From Pseudonocardia sp. (GTDB lineage: Bacteria > Actinomycetota > Actinomycetes > Mycobacteriales > Pseudonocardiaceae), in assembly GCA_025869365.1 (NCBI GenBank), contig JAOZVV010000200.1, positions 38,125 to 102,124 of the forward strand: a stretch of 64,000 nucleotides of DNA, read 5' to 3'. Shown here piece after piece: positions 33,662-41,417 of the stretch. Position 1 is the first letter of the stretch; every line of letters starts with the position of its first letter. The translations under genes were made by a program, and so were the position numbers. The notes below the pieces were generated by a model that was not told the origin of the DNA, made no database searches, and saw nothing but the letters and a program-made list of their open reading frames with translations.

Positions 33662-36034
33662 TTACCCGCGACGCAGCCGCTTGAGCGCCTCCGGCAGCTC
33701 GTCGTGGTGCACCACGGTGAGCCGCTGGGTGGCCCGGGTGATCGCCACGTACAGGTCGTTGAGCCCGCGCGGGGACTCCGCGAGCATCTCCCCCGGTTCC
33801 ACGAGCACCACGGAGTCGAACTCCAGGCCCTTCGACGCGGTCACCGGCAGCACGACCACCGGCGCCTCGAGGTCGTCGGCGTCCGCGTAGTCGTCGACCT
33901 CGCCCTCGGCGGCCTCAGCCGCCTCCGCGGCGCGGGCCCCGGGCTCCCCGAGGAGCGCGACCCTGAGCTCGCGCAGCCGCGCGGCGGGCACCAGCACCGC
34001 GACCCGGCCCTCACCGACGGCGGCCCGCTCCTCGGCCACCAGCTCGCCGAGCACACCGTCGGTCCCGAGCAGCGTCCCCGCGGCGACCGGCACGGCCCGC
34101 GGCGGCACACCGGTGCTGCGCACGGAGCTCGGCGGGTCCAGGCTCGCGTCGATCATGGCCAGGACGTCGTCCGCCACGTCCGCGATCTCGGCCGGCGTCC
34201 GGTAGTTCACCGTCAGCTGCTCGAGGCGCCAGCGGTTCGCGACGAACGGGGAGAGCACCTGGCCCCAGCTGCCCGCCCCGGCCAGGTCCCCGGTCTGCGC
34301 GACGTCCCCGACGACGGTCATCGAGCGGCTCGGGACGCGGCGCATGATCAGCCGCCAGGCCATCGCGGAGAGCTCCTGCGCCTCGTCCACGATCACGTGG
34401 CCGTAGGTCCACTCGCGGTCCGCCGCGGCCCGGTCCGCGGTCGACTCGAAGGAGCGCACCTGCATCCGGTCCGCGAGCCGGTCCGCGTCCACGATGTCCG
34501 TGGCGCGCAGCAGCTCCGGGTCCAGCTCCTCCTCGAGGTCCAGCACGTCGAGCACGCCCTGGGCGTACTCGACCTCCTCGCGCAGCGCCGCCTGGGCCGC
34601 GGCGCGGGCGGCCGCGCCGTCGTCCCCGAGCAGCTCGGCGGCCTCGTCGAGCAGCGGCACGTCCGCGGGGGTCCAGCGCAGGTCCGTGGGCACGTCGCCG
34701 TCCGGGGACGGGCGTTCCAGCAGCGCCCGGTCCTCGGCGGGGATCCGGCGGGCGATGGAGTTGAGCCGGCGGCGGTCCGCGAACAGCTCCGTGATCAGGC
34801 GTTCCGGGGACATCGTGGGCCACAGCGCGTCGAGCTCACGGCCCAGCTCCACGCTCTCGGACAGCTCCTCCCGGATGTCCTCGACGTCCCCGCGGCCGAT
34901 CAGCCCGCGCCCGCCCAGGTTCGACGCCACCTGGTCCGCCAGGAGCCGGATCGCCTCGGTGCGGAACAGCCGGCGCGCCTCGTTGTGCGGCTTGCGGGAG
35001 CGCCGGGCACGGGACCGGGCCTGGTTGGCGACGTCCCGGTCCAGCCGCACCTGCTGCTGCTCGACGACGAGCCGGATCGGCTGCCGCGGGATCTGCTGGC
35101 GGTCCCGCACGGCCGCCGCGACGACGGCCGCCATCTCCGCGCGGCCCTTGATCTCCGCGGTCCGGGCGCTCTCCGTGCGGCGGGCGTGCAGGCCGGGATA
35201 GAGCTGCGCGATCGTGCCGAGCACGACGCTGGTCTCCCCCAGCGACGGCAGGACCTGCCCGATGTAGCGCAGGAACGTGGCGTTGGGGCCGACCACGAGC
35301 ACGCCGCGGCGGGCCAGCCGGTCCCGGTGCGTGTAGAGCAGGTACGCGGCGCGGTGCAGGGCGACGGCCGTCTTGCCCGTCCCCGGGCCGCCCTGCACCA
35401 CCAGGACCCCCGACGGCTTGGAGCGGATGATCCCGTCCTGCTGCGCCTGGATCGTGGCCACGATGTCCGCCATGCGCCCGCTGCGGGGAGCCGAGACCGC
35501 ACCCATCAGGGCGGCCTCGCTGGTCAGCCCGGAACTCGTGCCGGACGCGGCCTCGGCCAGGTCCAGCACCTCGTCGTCGACCGCGGTGACGGTGCGCCCG
35601 CGCGTGCGCAGGTGCCGCCGCCGGCGGATGCCCTCGGGCGAGGCGGCGGTGGCCGTGTAGAACGGCTGAGCCGCCGGGGCGCGCCAGTCCATGAGCAGCG
35701 GCTCGTACTCGTTCTCCTCGTCGAGCAGACCGAGCCGGCCGACGTAGCGGGTCTCCCCGCCCTCGGCGTCCAGGCGGCCGAACGCGAGACCGTGCTCCGC
35801 GGCGCGCAGGGCGGCGAGCCGGTCCGTGTACATGGCCGCGGCGGCGTCGCGTTCGGTGAGGGCCTGGGGGGTGCCGACGGTCTCGCCGTGCAGGACGTCC
35901 TTCAGCCGACGCGCGGTCTCCCGGCGCCGCTCGTCGAGGCGTTCGTAGAGCATCTCGACGTACGCACGCTCGTGCTCGAGCGCCGACCGCGCGGGCCCTC
36001 GGTCGGGCACGGCAGACTGCTCCGGATCAGACAC
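33662..36034 (-). CDS. HelD-like UvrD-family ATPase (RNA polymerase recycling)
   Basis: 790 residues. The N-terminal coiled arm (ERAYVEMLYERLDERRRETARRLKDVL), the GRLGLLDEENEYEPLLMDWRAPAAQPFY segment, Walker A GGPGTGKTAVALHRAAYLLY, DEAQELSAMAWRLIMRR and the C-terminal VTASKGLEFDSVVLVEP and LYVAITRATQRL define HelD. HelD frees stalled RNA polymerase from DNA, and the Streptomyces form HelR protects against rifamycins. The long insertion after Walker A fits the enzyme-contacting arm. GTG at 36034 follows AGGAAG. It is divergent from a sigma factor gene, and a shared control region lies between. Confidence 0.9.
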   Translation of the reverse strand: MSDPEQSAVPDRGPARSALEHERAYVEMLYERLDERRRETARRLKDVLHGETVGTPQALTERDAAAAMYTDRLAALRAAEHGLAFGRLDAEGGETRYVGRLGLLDEENEYEPLLMDWRAPAAQPFYTATAASPEGIRRRRHLRTRGRTVTAVDDEVLDLAEAASGTSSGLTSEAALMGAVSAPRSGRMADIVATIQAQQDGIIRSKPSGVLVVQGGPGTGKTAVALHRAAYLLYTHRDRLARRGVLVVGPNATFLRYIGQVLPSLGETSVVLGTIAQLYPGLHARRTESARTAEIKGRAEMAAVVAAAVRDRQQIPRQPIRLVVEQQQVRLDRDVANQARSRARRSRKPHNEARRLFRTEAIRLLADQVASNLGGRGLIGRGDVEDIREELSESVELGRELDALWPTMSPERLITELFADRRRLNSIARRIPAEDRALLERPSPDGDVPTDLRWTPADVPLLDEAAELLGDDGAAARAAAQAALREEVEYAQGVLDVLDLEEELDPELLRATDIVDADRLADRMQVRSFESTADRAAADREWTYGHVIVDEAQELSAMAWRLIMRRVPSRSMTVVGDVAQTGDLAGAGSWGQVLSPFVANRWRLEQLTVNYRTPAEIADVADDVLAMIDASLDPPSSVRSTGVPPRAVPVAAGTLLGTDGVLGELVAEERAAVGEGRVAVLVPAARLRELRVALLGEPGARAAEAAEAAEGEVDDYADADDLEAPVVVLPVTASKGLEFDSVVLVEPGEMLAESPRGLNDLYVAITRATQRLTVVHHDELPEALKRLRRG

Positions 36035-36110
36035 CAGCGGATCTTCCTCACCTGACGCACGAGACCTGTGCTTCACCCGTGACGGGACTGACCAACCTAC
36101 CAGCGCCCGC

Positions 36111-36136
36111 GTTTCCGCCCACGCACCGACGGGTAG
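36111..36136 (+). promoter_or_regulatory. SigF/SigB-type promoter of the sigma factor gene
   Basis: GTTT at 36111-36114 and GGGTAG at 36131-36136 are separated by exactly 16 bases, against the SigF-group consensus GTTT-N15-17-GGGTAT. It points at the sigma gene starting at 36183 and predicts a leader of about 40 bases. The gene product is of the same sigma group, so this suggests autoregulation. Confidence 0.65.
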
Positions 36137-36182
36137 GTCCGGTCGTGGCCAGCCACCGCCCAGCCTCGAGTCCGGCATCCTC

Positions 36183-36986
36183 GTGAGCGACCCGCCGGGC
36201 GACGCCGCCACGCCCGACGAGCGGCCCGGCGACTCCGAGTACGCCCACCTCGCGCCCGTGTTCGACGAGTTCGTCGCGCTGCCCGCCGACCACCCGGACC
36301 GGATCGCGCTGCGCGGCAAGCTCGTCACCGGCTACCTGCCGGTCGTCGCGCACATCGCCCGGCGGTTCGCCGGCCGGGGTGAGCCCGTCGACGACCTGGA
36401 GCAGGCCGGGACGGTCGGCCTGCTCAACGCGGTGGACCGGTTCGACCCGGGCCGCGGCATCGACTTCCTCTCCTACGCCGTCCCGACGATCACCGGCGAG
36501 GTCCGCCGCCACTTCCGGGACCGCACCTGGTCGATGCGGGTCCCGCGGCGGCTCAAGGAGCTGCAGAGCAGCATCAACGGGGCCATCGGGCCGCTGTCCC
36601 AGGAGCTCAACCGGGCGCCGCGCCCCTCGGAGATCGCGGAGCGGCTGGGTATCTCGACCGACGAGGTCGTCGAGGGTATCGACGCGCAGCACGCCTACCG
36701 CAGCACCTCGCTCGACGAGCTGGTCGCCGGCGCGGACTCGACGCTGCGCGACACCCTCGGCGAGGCGGACGCGGCGCTGGACAAGGTGGAGTACCGCCAG
36801 GCCCTCGTGCCGCTGCTCGACGAGCTCGACGAGCGGGAGCGCACGATCCTGGTGCTGCGGTTCTTCGGCAACAAGACCCAGACCCAGATCGCGGACCGGG
36901 TCGGGATCTCGCAGATGCACGTCTCCCGGCTGCTCACCCGGACACTCGCCAGGCTCCGGGAGCGGCTGAGCGACGACGCGGACTGA
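36183..36986 (+). CDS. RNA polymerase sigma factor, SigB/SigF/SigG subfamily
   Basis: 267 residues with regions 2, 3 and 4 in order. Region 2: VVAHIARRFAGRGEPVDDLEQAGTVGLLNAVDRFDPGRGIDFLSYAVPTITGEVRRHFRD. Region 3: VPRRLKELQSSINGAIGPLSQELNRAPRPSEIA. Region 4: LDERERTILVLRFFGNKTQTQIADRVGISQMHVSRLL. This is the general-stress subgroup, normally held by RsbW-type anti-sigma factors. No anti-sigma gene adjoins it; candidates lie at 19.4 and 21.9 kb. GTG at 36183. A matching SigF-like promoter precedes it. Confidence 0.92.
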   Translation: MSDPPGDAATPDERPGDSEYAHLAPVFDEFVALPADHPDRIALRGKLVTGYLPVVAHIARRFAGRGEPVDDLEQAGTVGLLNAVDRFDPGRGIDFLSYAVPTITGEVRRHFRDRTWSMRVPRRLKELQSSINGAIGPLSQELNRAPRPSEIAERLGISTDEVVEGIDAQHAYRSTSLDELVAGADSTLRDTLGEADAALDKVEYRQALVPLLDELDERERTILVLRFFGNKTQTQIADRVGISQMHVSRLLTRTLARLRERLSDDAD

Positions 36987-37101
36987 CCGGTCCGGGCGTC
37001 ACCCCCTCGCGACGGCGACGGCGTGCCCCTCGCACCGGGTCGTCCCGCCGCACCCCGGGCCCGACCCGCGCACGGAACCACCCCGACTCGGGTACGGGAA
37101 C

Positions 37102-37138
37102 ACCCCGACTCGCGGGGGTGGGGCGCGCGGGTCGGGGT
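37102..37138. terminator. Bidirectional hairpin between sigma factor and GH65 genes
   Basis: Arms 37102-37114 and 37126-37138 pair at 12 of 13 positions (core ACCCCGAC with GTCGGGGT) around an 11-base loop. It lies between convergent genes. Direct copies of CCCCGACTCG also occur at about 37081 and 37103. Confidence 0.6.
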
Positions 37139-37178
37139 ACTCGAATCCGTCCGGGGGTGGGTGGGTCCCGGGAGGGGG

Positions 37179-39536
37179 TCAGCCGTGGAGGCGTTGGCGG
37201 GGGGCGCGGCCGTAGGGCTGCTCCACCGGGTCGACGACCGGGGGTGCGGGGAGCGGGCGGACCTCCGGCTCCTCCGCCAGGGCGATCGGCTCCTCGTGGT
37301 GGCGCAGCCGCATGGGCGGGCCGCTGACCAGCCGGTACTCCACGTCGTCCTGGGTGATCGTCACGCGGATGTGGCGGCCCTGGTAGCGCAGCCCGAAGGA
37401 CACCCGGGACAGCGCGGCCGGGAGCACCGGGGCGAAGGCGAGCCCCGTCGCGTCGCAGGTCATCCCGCCCAGCCCGGTGGTGATCGCCGCCCAGGAGCCC
37501 GCCATCGACGCGATGTGCATGCCGTGGTCCGTGTTCCCGGCCAGGTTGTTCAGGTCGACCAGGGCGGCCTCGGCCAGGTAGTCGTAGGCCAGGTCCAGGT
37601 GCCCGACCCGGGCCGCGACCATGGACTGGGTGCACGCCGAGAGCGACGAGTCCCGCACGGTGATCGCCTCGTAGTAGGCGAAGTTGCGGCGCATCTGTTC
37701 CGGGGTGAACGCGTCCGGGCGCATCTGCATCGCCAGCACCAGGTCCGACTGCTTGATGACCTGCTTGCGGTAGAGATCGAAGTAGGGGTAGTGCAGCAGC
37801 AGCGGGTAGGTGTCCGCGGGGGTGTTCTCGAAGTCCCAGACCTTGTGCTTGGTGAAGCCCTCGGACTGGGGGTGGACCTTGAGCTCGTCGTCGTACGGGA
37901 TCCGCATGGCCGAGGCCGCATCCCGCCAGCTCGCCATCTCCTCGGAGTTGACGCCCATCTTCGCCGCGGACCGGGGGTGCTTGGCCGCGACCTCGGCGGC
38001 GTAGCGCAGGTTCAGCTGCGCCATCAGGTTCGTGTAGACGTTGTTGTCCACGATCGCCGAGTACTCGTCCGGGCCGGTCACGCCGTCGATCCGGAACTCC
38101 CCGGCCGAGTCGTGGTGGCCCAGCGAGCGCCACAGCCGCGCGGTGGCGACCAGCAACTCGAGGCCGACCTCCAGCTCGAACTGCGTGTCCCCGGTGGCCG
38201 CGACGTGACGGCGGACCGCGTCCGCGATGTCCGCGTTGAGGTGGAACGCCGCGGTGCCCGCGGGCCAGTAGCCCGAGCACTCCTGGCCGCGGATCGTGCG
38301 CCACGGGAACGCCGCGCCCTTGAGCCCGAGCTGCTCGGCGCGTTCGAACGCCGACGGCAGGATGGACTGCCGCCAGCGCAGCGCGTCCGCCGCCGCGTCC
38401 GGGGCGAGGAAGGAGAGCACCTGCAGGCAGAAGGTCTCGGTGTCCCAGAAGGTGTGGCCGTCGTAGCCGTCCGCGGTGAGGCCCTTGGCGCTGATGCACC
38501 GCCGTTCGGCGCGTGCCCCGGCCTGCAGCACGTGGAAGATCGCGAGCCGGATCGCCTGCTGGAGCTCCGCGTCCCCGTCGATCTCGACGTCCGCGGTCTC
38601 CCAGAAGTCGTCCAGGTACTGCTCCTGCTCGCGCAGCAGGCCGTCCCAGCCGGTGTAGCGGGCGGCGGCCAGCGCCGCACGGACCTGGTCGTGGATCGCG
38701 GGCAGGCTGCGCTGCGAGGACCAGCCGTAGGACAGGTACTTGATCACCCTGAGCGTCTCGCCCGGCTTGACCCGGCCGATGATCGTGGTGCGGCCGGTGT
38801 CCTCGGTGGCCTCGGAGGTGATCTTGATGCCGTCCGGGCCGTACACCTCGTGGTCCATCGCCGCGCCGACGCGCAGCTGGGACTTGCGGGTCTGGTGCAC
38901 CAGCGTGGCGCCGGCCTCGTCGCTGCGGTGCAGCTCGGGCTCCAGCGCGTTCGTCAGGGCCGCCTCGAGCCGCGGGTCGTCGTTGCCGCGGGTGGGCAGC
39001 TGCTCGTTCGCGACGAGCTCGGACTGCACGACGAGCAGCGCCTCCTCGTCCAGCACCTCGACCTCGTAGGAGATCGCCGCGACGGCCCGCTGGGTCAGCG
39101 AGACCAGCCGCTTGCTGCGCACCCGCACGACGCGCCCGGCCGGGGACTCCCACTCGACCTCGCGGGTCAGCGTGCCGGCCCGCAGGTCCAGCACCCGCTC
39201 GTGGCGGCGGAGCTTGCCGTAGCGCAGGTCGAACGGCTCGTCGTCGACCAGCAGCCGGATGAGCTTGCCGTTGGTCACGTTGATGATCGTCTGACCGGAC
39301 TCGGGGTAGCCGTAGCCGCCCTCGGCGTAGGGCAGCGGCCGCACCTCGAACAACGAGTTCAGGTAGGTCCCGGGCAGGTGGTGCGGGTCCCCCTCGTCCA
39401 GGTTGCCGCGCAGCCCGATGTGCCCGTTCGAGAGGGCGAAGACCGTCTCGGTCTGTCCCAGGGCGGCGAGGTCCAGCGTGGGCTCGCGCACCACCCAGGG
39501 CTCGACGGTGAACGTACGGCCAGCGTCCGGCTTCAC
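37179..39536 (-). CDS. Glycoside hydrolase family 65 protein (maltose/trehalose phosphorylase-like)
   Basis: 785 residues, full length. The order is an N-terminal beta-sandwich (FALSNGHIGLRGNLDEGDP), a linker, an (alpha/alpha)6 barrel with HTFWDTETFCLQVLSFLAPD and the general-acid Glu in GVTGPDEYSAIVDNN, then a C-terminal beta domain. GH65 enzymes cleave alpha-glucosides with phosphate to give beta-glucose-1-phosphate. Mycobacterial relatives (Rv3401) pair with beta-phosphoglucomutase, which is not seen here. GTG at 39536 follows GGGAG and leads into the conserved FTVEPWVV; an upstream longer frame is less likely. Confidence 0.9.
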   Translation of the reverse strand: MKPDAGRTFTVEPWVVREPTLDLAALGQTETVFALSNGHIGLRGNLDEGDPHHLPGTYLNSLFEVRPLPYAEGGYGYPESGQTIINVTNGKLIRLLVDDEPFDLRYGKLRRHERVLDLRAGTLTREVEWESPAGRVVRVRSKRLVSLTQRAVAAISYEVEVLDEEALLVVQSELVANEQLPTRGNDDPRLEAALTNALEPELHRSDEAGATLVHQTRKSQLRVGAAMDHEVYGPDGIKITSEATEDTGRTTIIGRVKPGETLRVIKYLSYGWSSQRSLPAIHDQVRAALAAARYTGWDGLLREQEQYLDDFWETADVEIDGDAELQQAIRLAIFHVLQAGARAERRCISAKGLTADGYDGHTFWDTETFCLQVLSFLAPDAAADALRWRQSILPSAFERAEQLGLKGAAFPWRTIRGQECSGYWPAGTAAFHLNADIADAVRRHVAATGDTQFELEVGLELLVATARLWRSLGHHDSAGEFRIDGVTGPDEYSAIVDNNVYTNLMAQLNLRYAAEVAAKHPRSAAKMGVNSEEMASWRDAASAMRIPYDDELKVHPQSEGFTKHKVWDFENTPADTYPLLLHYPYFDLYRKQVIKQSDLVLAMQMRPDAFTPEQMRRNFAYYEAITVRDSSLSACTQSMVAARVGHLDLAYDYLAEAALVDLNNLAGNTDHGMHIASMAGSWAAITTGLGGMTCDATGLAFAPVLPAALSRVSFGLRYQGRHIRVTITQDDVEYRLVSGPPMRLRHHEEPIALAEEPEVRPLPAPPVVDPVEQPYGRAPRQRLHG

Positions 39537-39685
39537 GGCAGCTCCCGGAGGTCGGAGTCGGAGAGGTCGAGCATGCGCGAACGGTAGCGTCCCCCCGATC
39601 CCCCGGAGCACACCGCTGCCGACTCGTCACCTCCTCGGCCCGGTGACCGAAACGCGCCGTTCACACGACGGAGTGACGAGGGCAC

Positions 39686-41287
39686 TCAGGGTGCCGCGAG
39701 CGGCTCCTGCGCGGTGTCGCTCCCGTCCTCGCCCACGCCCAGGGGGAGCCGGATGACAGCCACGGACCGGGCGCTCGGGTCCGGATGCCCCTCGTCCGTG
39801 ACCGTGACCACGCACTGCTCCCCCGCCGCGACGGCACGGACCGCCAGCCGCCCGCCCTCGGGGCGCGGCTCGATCCGCTGCTGGACCGTGGCCTTGACCG
39901 CGTCGAGCAGCTGCAGCGGCGCGATCTGCGCGTCCTCCACACCCGGCTCGACGCCCACGGTGAACTCCAGCCGCCGGCCGAAGCGCGCCGCCTCGATGCC
40001 GAGGTAGGCGCGCACGGCCTCCAGCTCGTCCGCGAGCGGGATCGCGGCGGTGTCCGCGCGGTCCGCGGCGCGGCTGAGCTCGGCGAACCCGAGCAGCAGC
40101 TCGCGGGCGCGGCCCGGGTCCGTGCGGGTGATCGCGGCGATGGTGTTCAGCGAGTTGTAGACGAAGTGCTGCTCGAGCCGCCGGTTGAGCACCGACGACA
40201 CCGGCGCGGGCGGAGGCGCGGGCGGCGGGGCGGGCTCGACGGGGACGGGCGCCTCCCCCGGGACGTCCCGGACCTGCGGGTCCGCCCGGGCGTCCGGGAC
40301 GTCCCACAGGCCCGGGTCCACCTCGTCCGGCGCGCAGAGGCCCTGCCAGGCCGGGAGCCGGAGCTGCCCGGTCCGGGTGAGCGCCTGGTACTCCACCTCG
40401 GCGACGATCCGCGGCGCCACCCAGCGGCCGTCGGAGGCGATCCGCTCCGGCAGGTCCTCGGTGAACGGCGGGTCCTCCTGCTGCAGCTCCAGCATCAGCT
40501 CCCGCACCGCCCGGCGCTCGCGCCCCGAGCCGATCCCCACCCGTCCGACATAGCGCAGGCCACCCGCCACGGGCAGCCCGAGCAGCACCGCGCCGACCTT
40601 GTCCGGCTTGTGCGGGTCCGCCGGTGTCCATCCGCCCACCACGACCTGCCGGCGGCGCCGCAGCGGCACCCGCAGCCACTGCCGGGTGCGGCGGCCGGGC
40701 TGGTAGGGGGCGTCGAGCCGCTTGAGGTGCAGGCCGTCCAGGCCGTACTGCTCGGCCGTCTGCATCACGAACTCGGCCTCGTCGGTGTGGAACGACGGCG
40801 GCACCATGATCGGGGCGGCGCCGAGCTCCAGGCGCTCGAGCAGCTCGCGGCGGGTGGCGTACGGCAGGCGGAGCAGGGACCGGCCGTCGTGCCAGAGCAG
40901 GTCCGTCACGACGTACCCGACCGGGACCCGGCGCATCAGCCCCTCGGACGGGCGCACCGTGGCCGTGCGGCGCATCAGCGGACGCCGGCTCGGGCGGCCC
41001 CCCTCGTCCAGGGCGACCACCAGCCCGTCGAGCACGAAGCCGGCGGACGCCGTGCCCAACCGCTCGCCCAGGACCCGCAGCTCGGGGAACGACGCCGTGA
41101 CGCTGCGGGCGCCGGAGGAGAGCAGCTTGACCCGCCCGGGCCGGACGTGGGCCATGCAGCGGAAGCCCTCCCACGCGAACTCGACGGCCCAGGCCCCGGC
41201 GCCCTCGGCGTCCGGGAGCTCGCCGGCGGCGGGGAGCATCGGGGCGACGACCTCCGGCATGCCGGTGCCCGCCCCGTACCCCCTCAT
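39686..41287 (-). CDS. ATP-dependent DNA ligase-like + LytS-like histidine kinase fusion, both active sites degenerate
   Basis: 533 residues. Residues ~10-325 follow the LigD-type ligase: adenylation domain then OB fold (VVVGGWTPADP, GLRYVGRVGIGSG, WVAPRIVAEVEYQALTRTGQLR). Motif I (ExKxDGxR) reads EFAWEGFR: the nucleophilic Lys is Ala and Asp is Glu. Motif III DGE reads DGL; motif IV is DGLHLKR; motif V ends RTRQWLRVP. A Pro-rich linker (~355-375) leads to a LytS/YehU-type region with LEQHFVYNSLNTIAAI (His kept) and LEAVRAYLGIEAARFGRRL; the ATPase part has lost the N-box Asn (LLDAVKAT) and the DNGxG box (DEGHPD). It should neither ligate nor bind ATP normally. ATG at 41287; no ribosome-binding site seen. 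Confidence 0.82.
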   Translation of the reverse strand: MRGYGAGTGMPEVVAPMLPAAGELPDAEGAGAWAVEFAWEGFRCMAHVRPGRVKLLSSGARSVTASFPELRVLGERLGTASAGFVLDGLVVALDEGGRPSRRPLMRRTATVRPSEGLMRRVPVGYVVTDLLWHDGRSLLRLPYATRRELLERLELGAAPIMVPPSFHTDEAEFVMQTAEQYGLDGLHLKRLDAPYQPGRRTRQWLRVPLRRRRQVVVGGWTPADPHKPDKVGAVLLGLPVAGGLRYVGRVGIGSGRERRAVRELMLELQQEDPPFTEDLPERIASDGRWVAPRIVAEVEYQALTRTGQLRLPAWQGLCAPDEVDPGLWDVPDARADPQVRDVPGEAPVPVEPAPPPAPPPAPVSSVLNRRLEQHFVYNSLNTIAAITRTDPGRARELLLGFAELSRAADRADTAAIPLADELEAVRAYLGIEAARFGRRLEFTVGVEPGVEDAQIAPLQLLDAVKATVQQRIEPRPEGGRLAVRAVAAGEQCVVTVTDEGHPDPSARSVAVIRLPLGVGEDGSDTAQEPLAAP

Positions 41288-41417
41288 CGCACACACGGTA
41301 GTTCGCGGGTGCGATCCGATGTCACCTGTTCGGCCGTACGGTGCAGCGAGCGCGCCCAGGCGGCCGTGCGGTGCGCCGTGCGGCGGATACCGGGGTTCGT
41401 GGACAATCGGACGGACC

